From contig NC_077235.1 in the NCBI RefSeq assembly GCF_027887165.1, positions 6,865,378 through 6,929,377 on the forward strand: a stretch of DNA of 64,000 nt, in the 5' to 3' direction. Source of the DNA: Monodelphis domestica. Its lineage: Eukaryota; Chordata; Mammalia; Didelphimorphia; Didelphidae. Of the stretch, positions 1-11,519 are shown piece by piece; the stretch's first letter is position 1, and every line of letters starts with the position of its first letter. Position numbers and translations under genes: made by a program. Under the pieces are notes generated by a model. It worked only from the letters and a program-made list of their open reading frames with translations, did no database searches and was not told the DNA's origin.

Positions 1-149
1 AAAAGCCACTAAGAAGCTTCCTCTTGTATAGCTTCATACAATAGCTAATAGAAAAGTGAAGAGCAATAATGATGATATTAACCCTAAAGATATAACCCTT
101 TTTGAATTGTTGTTGTCTTTCATACTCAAAGAAGCCCAAAATGACACCA

Positions 150-2035
150 CAATGTCAGGGTCAACGTGCTGTGTAGCCAACTGTGGCTGATCAAACCAAA
201 GCAATCTTGAAAGGCTCTACCTCAGGTCCAGCACAAATAACCCGTATGGACATTTGGGCTGTAAATGTGTCTACATTTGCACATCTCAAGTTTCTTTGGA
301 GCTTGTGCAAGTATACTTTGTTCATAGAGCACAGCTCCTTCAGTGATAGGAGCACATCATGCAGAACAGTCCTATGCCAGGGTCTCTCGTGTCTTACAAT
401 AAATAGCAAGATTCTTCAGAGAGACTTTGTCCTTGTACCACTTCTTCTGACCTCCATGTGAGCACTTGCCTTGTGTGAGCTCTCTCTGCTTTTAGACAAA
501 CATGTCTTTGGCATTTGAACAACATGGCTAGCCTATCAGAGTTGTATTCTCTGCTGTAGAGTTTAAATACTTGGTATTTCAGCTTGAGGAAGAACCTCGG
601 GGACTTGCCAAGTGATCTGTAGAATCTTTCTAAGACAACTCAAATGGGTACGATTGAATTTCCTGGCCTGGCAATGGTCCAGATTTCACAGGCATACAAC
701 AATAAGATCAACACAACCATTGTGCAGTCCTTCAGTTGACCAGGCAGCCTAATAACTCTTTTCTCCCATACTTTCCTTTGGAGCTTCCCAAACTCTGGGC
801 TAACCATGGCAATGTGTGCATCAACCTTATCATCAATGTGGACACCCCAGGAAAGTATACTGCCAAGGTAAGGGAACTTATCCACAGCATTCAAAATTTC
901 TCCATTTGCTGTCATCAATGGTTCCATGTATGAGTGACGCAATACTATCTGGGTGGGGGGACCTCTTTTCTTGGTTTTTATTGCCAGGCCAAAATTAGCA
1001 CATGTGGCAAAGAACTGATCCATACTCTGTTGCATCTCAGCCTCAGAGGCTACATTGAGTTCACATCTGTGAACAAAAAAAAAATGTGCCCAACTCTCCC
1101 TATATGTTAAGCCTTGACTTGTAACCTTTTCAAGTTAAATAATTGACCATCATTGTGGTAGATGACCTTGATGCCATTTTTGTCCTCATTGAAAACATCT
1201 AACAACACTACCAAAAACATCATGCTACATGGGAGAAAGCATACAGTCTGGCTTCACTCCATTGGTGACATTACCCATTTTCTGAACTAGTGCAAGCATG
1301 GTATCATGAAACTGGCACATAATATTAATTTCTCCAGTAAACCAAATTTTGCCGTAATCTTCCGCATCCCTCACAACCAGCAGTATCAAAGATCTTGGTC
1401 AGATTGATGAACATTGTGTACAGACATTCTCCTAGAGGTGTCAGGCAGCAAACGCCATAACCAACCATTCCCTGGCCCTTTCTGAAGCTACACTGACTCT
1501 CAGGTAGATGACTCTCTTCCGTGTGAAGGATCAGACTATTAAGAAAGACTCTGGCAATAATCTTGCCAGCAATAACTAAGAGAGAGACCCCTGTGACTGT
1601 CACAGGACAACCTATATTTCCTTTTCTTTTCTTTTACAGATGGAGGATGGAAGTATCTTTGATATTCTGGAAGATAGCCTCCTCTTGATATATAACCCAG
1701 AATATTTCAGTCAGCTTTAGTATGAGCAGTAGACACCCTGACTTGTAAATCTCTGCTGGGATGGAATTAGCACCTGCACTTTGTCACATGAGGGGAGCCT
1801 AATGGCATTCAAAATTTCTTCTTCATTTGGACGTTTGGCTAGAAAGGGATTGCCTTCAACCTGAAGAATATGGTCAATGGCTTCATCGATAGTTGATGAT
1901 GATCTTTTGAAAACACTATGGCAGTGTTCAGCCCATCTCTCCAGGATTATGTCCTTATCACTGATCAGTGTGGCTCCATTAATGCTGAGTAGTTGAGATG
2001 CACCATAGGCTTTTGGCCTATAAAATGTCTTAAAG
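150..2035 (-). mobile_element. Decayed LINE with endonuclease-less RT remnant
   Basis: Minus-strand pieces in order follow a non-LTR reverse transcriptase. 2035-1620: GASQLLSINGATLISDKDII then LERWAEHCHSVF and EEEILNAIRLPS. 1603-1325: GVSLLVIAGKIIARVFLNSL, LPESQCSFRKGQG, FINLTKIFDT (fingers/palm). 1300-1040: GNVTNGVKPDCMLSP. 1035-640: MQQSMDQFFATCANFGLAIK, KFPYLGSILS, IDDKVDAHIA, VWEKRVIRLPGQLK, LLLYACEIWT (thumb). 640-150: weaker C-terminal tail. The YADD/FADD catalytic segment (about 1060-1090) is not preserved. Many frame changes and stops make it an old, dead copy. The clade (RTE- or jockey/CR1-like) is undecided. Confidence 0.8.
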
Positions 2036-2039
2036 TAGT

Positions 2040-3827
2040 TAAGTAGATTCCATAGGTAAACTAAGTAAGGCTACATATCAAACTACTTAGAGGGCTCCTA
2101 ATGGACTAATTTTGAGAGAGGAGATTTTACATATCTTCAAGGTAACCAAGAAAACTCAGTAAACATAAAAACTATGAAACAAAAAGCCAAAGCAATACGA
2201 TGGCGATCATCAATCTGAAATAACATCAAGGTTCCTGGTATCCTAGTAACTCATTCCCAACAGTCGCTTAATCAGTACATTTTGTCTTGAGTTCCAGAAA
2301 TCTCATGCAATTGTCTGGTTCCTGGAAATGTCTTCTCTTGGACATTATGGAACAGGTCTCATCCTTAAGACAGCTTCTCCAATTCCGAGTCACTTGCAAA
2401 AATTCCTAGGCAATTCTGTAAATTCTGCCAATAATTTGGCTTAAATTTTGCTCTCCAATAACTAGTTCATGTAACAAAAATCAGCTCAAGCCTTATGGTT
2501 CTTATCCTATTAACAACAAAATGGATAAGAAGAACATCAATTTAGGAACTCATAATTCACCTGAAAGTTCAGAGAAATTCAGTTTTTATGTACCACTTGC
2601 TGTTTCTTTCTTCACCTAAATCCTATACCTGATCCAGACTATGTTACCAACAGGCTGAAATAAGAGTATTTTAAAAATTCCTATGGACTCAATTTGGAAA
2701 ATGAGTCCTTCTATCTCCAAAAAGAGATACTTCAAAACAGGAAAATGATTTCACTTTCTTTATTTACACTTATCAATGCAATTTATATGTAAAAATTCTT
2801 CATCCAATGTTGAGAACTTAAAATACTCAAAGGCCGAATTTCCCATTAGAAACGTTTAGAAGCCAATTATATGCACATGTATATATCCTAATTCTTATTG
2901 GATCTATATAGGTCTAATCATGCTGCTTTCTCAAATTTTACTGTTCCATTTAATTAGAAAGCTTTTACACTATCTTTGTCTTATTTTTTTGTCCAATTCT
3001 CCCCTTAGGAGGATATCATCCCTATATCATAATTTTACCAAAATTACAGTCCAATGTTAATCTATTAGCTAATCGATTTAGTACTATACTTACAAAGTTT
3101 TACAGTTCACAGATGTTTATAGAAATTTCCTACAAGAGGAAAAAGGAAGGGCATAGTTATAACAGTGTCATAATTATTCCCTGACATACATCATAACAGG
3201 AGAACTCCCCTAGCTGTTTGATTCCAGGAACAAATCATATTTCACGGCCAATCATGGAACAAAGGCTCCATGTTTTTCATCGGGTTCCATAGTCAGGCTC
3301 AGAATTAACCAAGGGGGAAAATTTCCTAGTCCTTGTCAAAAGGGGAGAATTTAGAAATTTACTATACAAAAGAGTGAATGAGAAGTTCAAAATGGACTAA
3401 AATATATAAAAATCCAAATGGGTCCCACATTTGGCTTGAAAAGGAAACTTTTAATTACATAAATTAAAAGCTTTGAGATTCGATTTTCAGTAACAGATAA
3501 TTGGCAAGGACTATGGGAGGGGACCCTGTTTTCTCAGTTCTATGTTCTTAAACTTTAGGACTCTTGAATTTTATGACATGTGGCCAACAGAGATTATTAG
3601 ATGTTATAATCCAGCCCAAATAAAAAGTCTCAAGGCAACTCAGAAGTAAATGTATCTTAAAAGATCTATGCAATTTTTTCTCCCAAATAATAAATTATTA
3701 TTGGTGTTATTATTATTATCTCTTCTAAAACAAAATATATTCCATTAGATATTTAAGTTTCAAATATCTATTTTTGATCACGTTCTTTTAAAAGCTCAAT
3801 TTGTAATCTAACAGTATCTGCATTATG
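2040..3827. other. Intergenic, no recognised feature
   Basis: AT-rich sequence without long ORFs. I recognise no gene or repeat; probably old, unassignable repeat-derived DNA. Confidence 0.5.
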
Positions 3828-3840
3828 AGAAGAGTTATTT

Positions 3841-4044
3841 GGGGGGTGGCTGGGTAGCTCAGTGGATTAAGAGCCAGGCCTAGAGATGGGAGATCCTGGG
3901 TTCCAATCTGGCCTCAGACACTTCCTGGCTGTATGACCCTGGGCAAGTCACTTAACCGCCATTGCCTAACCCTTACTGCTCTTCTGCCTTAGAACCAACA
4001 CACAGTATGGATTATAAGGTGGAAGGTGAGGGTTTTTTAAAAAA
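3841..4044 (+). mobile_element. Marsupial tRNA-derived SINE, plus strand, with target duplication
   Basis: tRNA-like head (gggtagctcagtggattaag, gggttccaatc as B box), body 'ctgtatgaccctgggcaagt', tail 'ttctgccttagaaccaacac' and A-rich end. It is flanked by a 13-bp target duplication, AGAAGAGTTATTT (3828-3840) and AGAAGAGCTATTT (4045-4057), with one mismatch. Confidence 0.9.
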
Positions 4045-4309
4045 AGAAGAGCTATTTGTCTAACAGCATTGCTGACAATGGGTTCTCCAATTTTACAGCA
4101 TAAGAAAAAAATGTTAGCAACACAATAATTACATATTTAAAGCATGAAACAAAATTTATGATCAGTCAGATGGCGACAACTCAGCTAAACGCATTTCCAA
4201 ATTATCTTCCATAGAAAATCATTTGGCATTTTATACTAATCACATCTAAAACCTGGTATCGAGCTACCCAAGAGGGACCTATTACCCTCAATTAAAGAAA
4301 TAATGATAA

Positions 4310-4532
4310 TGATAATAATCGACATTCATATAGTGCTTATATATATGCATTCTACATCTACATCTACATGTACATCTATATAGCACCCATCACTGTGCTG
4401 AGCAATTCACAATCATTATATCGCTTGATTTTCAGAGCAACCCTGGCAGATGGGTAATTCTATCCCCCTTACAAATGAGGAAACAAGCAAACTGAGGTGA
4501 AGTTATTTGCTTAAGGTCACACAACTAATACA
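4310..4532 (-). mobile_element. MIR/CORE-SINE-like element, interrupted by a younger SINE
   Basis: 'tatagcacccatcactgtgc', 'tacaaatgaggaaacaagca' and 'cttaaggtcacacaactaat' show the CORE. Its head probably continues after the younger SINE at 4735-4765 ('aggtaataggtttctcaatg'). Confidence 0.6.
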
Positions 4533-4734
4533 TTTATTTTTTAACCCCTCACTTTCTGTCTTAGAACTGATACTGTGTTTTGGTTCCAAGGCAGAAGAGT
4601 AGTAAGGGCTAGGCAATGGGGTCAAGTGACTTGCTCAGGGTCACACAGCTGGAAAGTGTCTGAAGTCACATTTGAACCCAGGACCTCCCATCTGCAGGTC
4701 TGGCTCTCTATCCATTGGGTTACCCAGCTGCCCT
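4533..4734 (-). mobile_element. Marsupial tRNA-derived SINE, minus strand
   Basis: Reverse orientation: T-rich start, 'ttggttccaaggcagaagag', 'agtgacttgctcagggtcac', ending in 'tacccagctgccc'. It sits directly against an older MIR-like SINE on its left and probably inserted into it. Confidence 0.88.
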
Positions 4735-5341
4735 ACAGGTAATAGGTTTCTCAATGCCACATAGCAAATGTAGTTTTTATTATGTCCTAATTCATAATTA
4801 CCTAAGTAATTTTAGAATAAGCCTTCATCCAAATCAAAACTGGATTTTTACTCACTAATGGTAATATTTAAAATCTCAAAGAAAGCAAACCCAAAGGCCA
4901 TTAGTTGGCAGCAAGGGATAAGGATTATTAAGGCTCAACTGCCAGAAAGCCAAGGGGCCGAGGGATCTTGGAGAGGGGAATAGGCAATGAAATACTACAG
5001 TGGCCCGATGTAAATTCAAAGATGAAATACAGGAAAATGAAGTCATGGTGGCAGCAACAGACTGATTTCAGTTTAGGAAGGACACTGGGTAAACAGAGTC
5101 AATCTAGGGAATCAAAAATGGTGAGAGGCTTCAAGATAAGGCCATATAAGACTGTCTTGAAGGAAATGGAGATATTTAACCTAGAAGACATAGAAGAGAC
5201 GTACTAGTTGTCTTCAAGTATTTGCATGGCTCTCACATGGAAGAAGGTTGAACTTCTTCTATTTGGCCCTAGATGGCAGAGCTATGAGTTAGCAATGAAT
5301 ATGCAGAAGTTAGAGAAAAGCAGATTTCAGTACTGTGTAAT

Positions 5342-5582
5342 GGGGGCAGCTAAGTGGTACAGTGAGTAGTTCCAGGTCTGGAATTAGGGAGACTCGTCTT
5401 CCCAAATTTAGATCTGATCTCAGGCACTATGTGACTCCGGGCAAGTCATTCAATCCTGTTTGCCTTAGCTTGACTCATCTGTAAAATGAGCTAGAGAAGG
5501 AAATGGCCAATCATTCCAGTATCTTTGCCAAGAAAACCGCAAACAGTGTCACGGAGAGTCAGACACAACTAACGTGACCCAA
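5342..5582 (+). mobile_element. MAR1-type CORE-SINE
   Basis: Head 'gggggcagctaagtggtaca'; core 'ctcatctgtaaaatgagcta'; tail 'gagaaggaaatggccaatca', 'tttgccaagaaaaccgcaaa' and 'gagtcagacacaactaacgt'. This is the marsupial CORE-SINE with the 'agagtcggacatgactgaa' end. Confidence 0.85.
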
Positions 5583-6084
5583 TACAAAAGGAAAATTACC
5601 TTTCAATTAGAGCTGTTCAGAAGTGGAAGGGAGTTGTGTCTGTCTCCAGAGACAGATAACAAGCTCTCCCTAGAAGAAAGAGCATGGGATCGCATGTTTA
5701 GAGCTGGAAAACATCTTGGAGAGAGGAAAGGACTTGACCAAGGGCACCCAGGCACAATTTACTTTTAGATCTTCTGACCTCTGATCCTGGGAAGACTTAC
5801 ATAGGTGTGGAGACAGTGTCTCAAATAACTTTCCAGCTCCAATCAGTCCACAGAACTCTTAATCTCATGTTTACATTCCAATTGAGAAAACTATTAGTTT
5901 AGGCAAATCTTTCTGCTTGATCAGATATGCTATTGTTTAGTCTTACTTGCTTCTACTTAATGAAAAACACCATCAAATTAAATACATTTTAATTCACTAG
6001 GAGTCCTAATCAATGGCTAAAAGCCCCTTGGGTGAAAGAAACATATAATCAGTTCTGGGCTTGCTGATGGTGGGAAAAAATGCT

Positions 6085-6280
6085 GGACTTGCAGTTGAAA
6101 GGATTTAGAGCTGAAGAGTCATGCAATTCTTCTCCCTCACCTCCACTTTACAGGTGAAAAATTGGACCCAGAGAAGCCAAGTGATTAGGCCAAAGTCACA
6201 CAGTTTGGAAGTAGCAAAACCAGGATTCACACCCAAATCATTTGACTACAAATTCAGTGGTTTATCCATCACACCAAAAA
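6085..6280 (-). mobile_element. MIR-like SINE
   Basis: 'ccactttacaggtgaaaaat', 'aagtgattaggccaaagtca' and 'aaccaggattcacacccaaa' fit a reverse MIR core. Confidence 0.6.
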
Positions 6281-6427
6281 TCTGGGCTCAAGTTTCATCT
6301 CTGCCTTTCCTGATCCCTTCCTCCAAAGACTGGTGCCTTCCTCCTCCAATCATCTTGGATCTCTTTGGTAAACACCTATATATGGACATGCTCTCTACTC
6401 TGGACCAGCCATTTGCTTTTTGAGAAC

Positions 6428-6525
6428 AGGGATTATTTCCCCTTGGCTTTGTTTCCCTAGTGACTAGCACTATGCCTGTTACATAGCTTCCTAGGCTCAA
6501 CAGTGCTTGCTGATTGATTAAATCT
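6428..6525 (+). mobile_element. L2-like 3' tail
   Basis: Shows 'gagaacagggattatttcc', 'ctagtgactagcactatgcc' and 'cagtgcttgctgattgatta', the order seen at L2 3' ends. Confidence 0.5.
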
Positions 6526-6629
6526 CTACTTGAGGCCTACCACCTCTCTATGGTAAAAGGAAGGTCTGTTTCCTTATTGGGCCTCTAGAAATAATAAGGG
6601 CTGAACTTTACAAAACAATTGGAGGTTTT

Positions 6630-6860
6630 GAAAGCTTTCTGTACTTTATATACATTGTCTGGGGCCCTACAAGGATCTCTTGAGATAAGTTCAGTAGGTA
6701 TTATTATCCCCACTTCACAGATAAGGAAACTGAGACTCAAACCAGTTTGGTGTTTTGCTCATAGATACACAGATTAAGTGGTAGATATGGGATTTGAACC
6801 AAGGTCTACCCTGGCTCTAAGTTTAAAATTCGATCTATTATTCCAGATTGCCTCACTAAT
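6630..6860 (-). mobile_element. MIR/CORE-SINE-like element
   Basis: 'tattattatccccacttcac', 'agataaggaaactgagactc' and 'gatttgaaccaaggtctacc', reverse orientation. Confidence 0.7.
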
Positions 6861-6954
6861 TAATATTAGTATGCCTATATGAAATCCATCCCCCGAAAGA
6901 TGAAAGAAACAAGGTTAATAATAATTAATATTATTACTGGGTGAAAAGGGCATT

Positions 6955-7140
6955 TAGTAATTTTTTAAGTATAATTACAAACTTTTCCACAATGGCTGGA
7001 TGAATTCACAGCTCCACCACCAGTACATTAGCATCCCTGACTTACCAAAGCCTCTTCAGTATTGACTATTTCTATATTTAATCATGTTTGACAATTTCTT
7101 GGTGGGTCTTAGAATTTGCATTTGTCTTATTTACAAAGCA
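6955..7140 (+). repeat. L1-like segment, left copy of a local duplication
   Basis: 'acttttccacaatggctgga', 'tcacagctccaccaccagta', 'tcagtattgactatttctat' and 'gacaatttcttggtgggtct' align with the segment at 7740-7930. The flank 'gatgaaagaaacaaggttaa' (6898) also matches 7673-7700. Confidence 0.65.
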
Positions 7141-7167
7141 TTCTTCCATGATCTTTTTTTAAACCAC

Positions 7168-7180
7168 CACCACCACCACA

Positions 7181-7212
<32 letters not shown>

Positions 7213-7255
7213 TACTACTACTGCCTCAACCACCACCACCACTACCACCACCAGA
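7168..7255. repeat. (ACC)n/(ACT)n compound microsatellite
   Basis: Runs of ACC, then ACT, then ACC triplets. It lies between the two copies of the 6.9/7.7-kb duplication. Confidence 0.95.
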
Positions 7256-7470
7256 ATGAGGTCTATGCCATCTCTGCTGTCCTGTCAGCTACTAGAGTTT
7301 TTCCCAGGGATGTTTTTCATGAGCTAACAGTGGATAAGTTTATATTCCAAAACTTCTAATCAAACATAAGAAGCAGTTATTTTATCTACGTCTGCAATAA
7401 TCCGCAAAACATTAAATGTAAAGGAATAACAGAATCATTTCTAGCTTAAATACATAAAAAAGGATGAAAG

Positions 7471-7666
7471 GGGGGCAGCTAGGTAGCTCAGTGGACTGAG
7501 AGCCAGGCCTAGAGATGGGAGGTCCTAGGTTCAAATCTGGCCTCAGACACCTCCCAGCTGTGCGACCCTGGGCAAGTCACTTGACCCCCATGGCCTAGCC
7601 CTTACCGCTCTTCTGCCTTGGAGCCAATACACAGTATTGACTCCAAGACGGAAGGTAAGAGTTTAA
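7471..7666 (+). mobile_element. Marsupial tRNA-derived SINE with perfect target duplication
   Basis: Full-length copy from 'ggggcagctaggtagctcag' to 'gaaggtaagagttt' with A tail. Flanked by AAAAAAGGATGAAAG on both sides (7456-7470 and 7667-7681), a perfect duplication that points to fairly recent insertion. Confidence 0.92.
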
Positions 7667-7672
7667 AAAAAA

Positions 7673-7930
7673 GGATGAAAGGAACAAGATGAAAATGATA
7701 ATGATAATAATAAATAGTATTACTATTGAAGGTCATAAATAGTTTAATAACTTTTGTGCATAATTCCAAGCAATATTCCAGAATAGTTGGACCAGTTCAC
7801 AACTTTACCATCAGTTTATGAGTGTTTCTGATTCCCCAAAGCCCTTTCACTATTGACTATTTCTGTCTTTATCATCTTTGGCAGTTTTATGGAGGATCTT
7901 TTAGTTTTAATTTTTATTATGAATGTTCTA
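7673..7930 (+). repeat. L1-like segment, right copy of a local duplication
   Basis: 'gatgaaaggaacaagatgaa', 'attccagaatagttggacca', 'cactattgactatttctgtc' and 'atcatctttggcagttttat' match 6898-7140 in the same orientation, about 775 bp apart. Confidence 0.65.
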
Positions 7931-8439
7931 GAGCATCTTGTAATAGGGTTACTTCTATTTGCATCCCTTCTGTTCAGGTTAAAATTCTCTCTAGACTATA
8001 TCTTAATTTATAATTATTTATTAAATAAATTAAAAGAGCAGGGTAAGAGAAAGAAAAGCACTAGTGACATATGGCCAGCTATTTCCGTTGCCAAGCCTCC
8101 TTACCTAGTTAGCCCTTCCCTGAGCTAGATGCCTGGTCTATCAATGTACCTCTGCTACTTGTGGTTCCTCCTCTAGAAAAAAAGTGAGCCCTTCTTCAAT
8201 CCAAAACTTATTCCCTTCATGTGTAACATTTAAAATAGTTGATGTCATAAACTGTTATATTTAAAATAGTTAGAGACATAAACTGTAGTGAGTTAAAATG
8301 GTAGAAGATATAAATTGTGATAGATATAAGAGAGGGTGAGTAAATTTGACCACAGAAAATATGTTTCACTACAGTGTCTTGGTGTTTAAATCAAATATAA
8401 GGTGGTCGCCAGGGAATATATTCCCAAATTATGAATATG

Positions 8440-9550
8440 CCCAAGTCAACTGGGTTTTATAGAGAATTTAATTAATAATACAATGAAGAATTAAAGAAAA
8501 GGAGAAGGAGAGAGAAAAGGTATTAATGAGAAAAGAATAGGTCGGCCCAGGGCAGGCCTGGCCAACCCAGGCCTAAGCCTTAAGAGAGAAACCACTCAGT
8601 TATTACTCACCACAAGATTTGTCTTAAGTAAGGATGTCTGGGGAACAGAGTCTCCCCAGAGGGAGTTCCAGCCAGAGTCAGCCTCCCATGGGATTTCTTC
8701 TCGAGAGATCTTCAAAGGGCCTCTTCCAAAGGGATCTATCTCCAAGGATCCTATCTCCAAGGCTCTCAGGATCTCCAAGCATCCAAGCCTCCAAGCATCT
8801 TTTGCTCAAGAGATTCCTCTTCTTATATAGGGGTTTTTTTCCTATGTCACCTCCCCTAAGTTCTTCCATCTACCAATCACCGTAGATGTTTTCTAAAAGA
8901 CAGCCCATCTGAATTCCAGCTAAATTGACTAATCCCCTCAGTAAGTCTGAACCAGAGAAAACACACTGAGTCGACTAATCTCATTAAGAGAAAACTTGCC
9001 CGACCCTTTTAGGTACCTAGCATCTCATTGTATCAATTCTAAAAAACAGGCATGGCTCAAAGAACTCCTTGCCTTATTATAAGCATGGGTCCAAGTACTT
9101 TCATTGTTTAGCAAGGAGTTTTCTCCCCTAAAGCAGTCTTAAGTACGGGTGGAGTAGAGGTCCTCCCATTTCTGATCCTGGTGAGTTCTCACATCAAAAT
9201 GGGGAATGTTTCCAGTAGGGAATTTGTTCCAATGGAGGATTCCTCAATGTGGAAATTTTTAACACTCACAAGTCTGAGAAATTTCAAGATTTACACATGA
9301 CATCACTTCTTTTGGTTTCTCTGATTAGCCAGACTTGACTGCAGCAGGGTCAGAAGCTGGTCTTCTAGACACCAGGAGTCAGGTGAGATAAGACGCAAGC
9401 ATCCACGAGGTGCCAGGGAGCTACAAGTCTCCCTTCTAGCATCCTCTCAGAGTGAGCATTTGTCATATTTATATAGAAAAGCCCCAGGCCTTGTTTTTAA
9501 TCCAATAAAAGGGTGGGGCTGAACCAAACCAATTCATTAGAGAATGGGTT
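8440..9550 (-). mobile_element. LTR-like fossil(s), minus strand
   Basis: Two TATA-box-like motifs on the minus strand (tatataagaagag near 8820 and tatataaatatgac near 9465) stand in GC-richer, promoter-like sequence with few ORFs, as in retroviral U3 regions. No internal region or clear TG..CA ends were seen. It is broken or incomplete; family unknown, old. Confidence 0.35.
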
Positions 9551-10090
9551 TTCAAATTCAATATGAAATTTTCCTTTTAAAAAGGAAAGGAGGATAGAGA
9601 TTAGTGTTAAATTCTTACATTTCGTATGAAAATTGTTTCTTCACTTATCTATTGACAAATCACTTAGTCTAATAGATGTTTACAAATTGATATTTTAACA
9701 AACAGGAAATTGCTGGTTCAGAATGTGGGTGTCATTTCCTAATCAACTATTTGTGAATAGTTAGACCATCAACTAACTATTTAAAAAATCAAATGCAATT
9801 CCAAATTCCAAATAAAAGTTAGAAGAGACAATGTACAAGCAAAACAGCTCTAATCCAAACTATTTTTAAAAATAAGACACTGAAAAATGGGAAATGGATA
9901 AAAAAACAGATATTGACAATCACACTCTCTGATTATTAATATTATGTACATCAGTGAGTAATATATCCCCACAAAGGCATTTGTCACTATCATATGTCTA
10001 CTATACCAGCCAAATGGAAGAACTGCTCCCTTTAGAAGCTCCTATCTACAGATGGTATTGTACTTATATCAACCCAGAATCATTCTAGAA

Positions 10091-10314
10091 CAGCATTGGC
10101 AAACCTTTTCAAAATCGGGTGCCCAAACTGCAATTCCGAGCTGCCTGTGAGCCCCCCACATTACCCAAGACAGCAGAGGGAGGAGGTGCTCACATTGGGA
10201 GGCTGGATAGAGAGGTAGGGCATACAAAAATGTCCTCAGGCACTGTGGAGAGGGGCAACGGAGAGGCCCTCCCCATGCTCCTGGGGCATGTGTGCCATGG
10301 CTTTGCCATTGTGG
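10091..10314. mobile_element. hAT-type MITE with TIRs and 8-bp target duplication
   Basis: The left end is CAGCATTGGCAAACC; the reverse complement of the right end gives CCACAATGGCAAAGCC. They share a TGGCAAA-centred terminal inverted repeat. TTCTAGAA (10083-10090) and TTCTAGAG (10315-10322) are the 8-bp flanks, 7 of 8 identical. The 8-bp duplication plus CA..TG ends fit a hAT nonautonomous element. No transposase is present. Confidence 0.7.
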
Positions 10315-10504
10315 TTCTAGAGCTTCATAATTAAGATATATAATGTGTCAGAAGAGTTCAGCCTAATTATCCACTGTGCCTATTCCAGAATGCTGATCTC
10401 TGAATCACAAAGAACTGGAGTTCAAATTCTGTCTCTGATACTTACTAGCTACATAACCAAGGGCAACTCATAACTTCTTTAAGATGAAGACAACTTCTTT
10501 GTTT

Positions 10505-10620
10505 TGTTTTTTTCCTAATTCAATTTTATTTTATTTTCAGTTCTAAAAATTCTCCTTTCCCCACCCAATGAGAAAGCAAGAAAAATAAGACAATACACTT
10601 TATTTATATTAGAGCTGTGG
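10505..10620 (+). mobile_element. L1-like fragment
   Basis: 'ttttcagttctaaaaattct', 'cctttccccacccaatgaga' and 'aagcaagaaaaataagacaa' resemble the 53.3-kb fragment (ttccaaattctttccctccc, cattgagcagacaagaaata). Confidence 0.35.
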
Positions 10621-10814
10621 GCTACAAAATGTGGTAGTTGAAGAAATACTCTATACCAATCAAATCATAGATCCTTGGATATGCTGTTCTTAGCTTCAGT
10701 GTCCTCAATATATCTGGAATAGCAATCCTCCAATGCTATATATCATAACTCATCCATTTCCTCTTATATATTCTCTACAAAGTATTAGTCTAATATGCTA
10801 AGAGCCTTCCTCTA

Positions 10815-11015
10815 TGTCTGTCGACATGGCTCCTGATACTAATAATAAAAGCACTTTGCAAATTTTAAAGTTTTATGTAAATGTAAGCTATTATAACCCA
10901 AGCCTTGTGGGACAGACAGGGCAGGGATTATTCCCATCTTATGTGTCAGGAATCCTAGGATCAGAGATGTTAGGTGACTTGCCCAAGGTGACAATCAACC
11001 TCCACTTGACATGCT
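10815..11015 (-). mobile_element. MIR/CORE-SINE-like element
   Basis: 'agcactttgcaaattttaaa', 'gggattattcccatcttatg' and 'aggtgacttgcccaaggtga', reverse. Confidence 0.6.
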
Positions 11016-11099
11016 AATATGTCACTACTTTTACCAACAGAAACACTACCTGAATCCCTCCCTTTCCTTCTCAAAGGAAGCAGATGATTGTCCTCATAT

Positions 11100-11260
11100 T
11101 TAAAGCTGGAAGAGAGCCCTAAGATCATCTAGTTGAACCTTATTTGTGTTTCAAATGAGGAAATGGTTGGCCTACAGAAGGTAAGATCACACAATTCTAA
11201 GTCACAGAGCAAAGATTTGACACCAAAGCTTCTGACTATAAATGCAGTGCTCTTTCTTTT
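11100..11260 (-). mobile_element. MIR-like SINE
   Basis: 'gagccctaagatcatctagt', 'tgtgtttcaaatgaggaaat' and 'gtcacagagcaaagatttga', reverse core. Confidence 0.5.
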
Positions 11261-11269
11261 CTTATGCTA

Positions 11270-11510
11270 TAGCTATAACAACAGCAAGCACTTCTCTAAT
11301 TCTTAAAGGTTTACAAAGTCCTTTACATGGATTACTTCATTCAGCCCTCATAATAGTTGCTATTTGTTATACCTATTATGAACGAGGAAACTGAGGTTCA
11401 GAGTGGTTTACTGACTTGCCCAGAGTATAGCCCACAAAGCTAACTTAAGTATTTGAGGCAACATTTGAACCCAGCTCTTCCTCCTCCAATTCTGTCTGCT
11501 ATACCATAAT
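11270..11510 (-). mobile_element. MIR/CORE-SINE-like element
   Basis: 'acaaagtcctttacatggat', 'gaacgaggaaactgaggttc' and 'aacatttgaacccagctctt', reverse. Confidence 0.7.
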
Positions 11511-11519
11511 TTTCTTGGT

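Noticed and set aside
7084-7359. 91-codon frame rich in His and Tyr
   Set aside because: Translation of the ACC/ACT microsatellite, not a gene.
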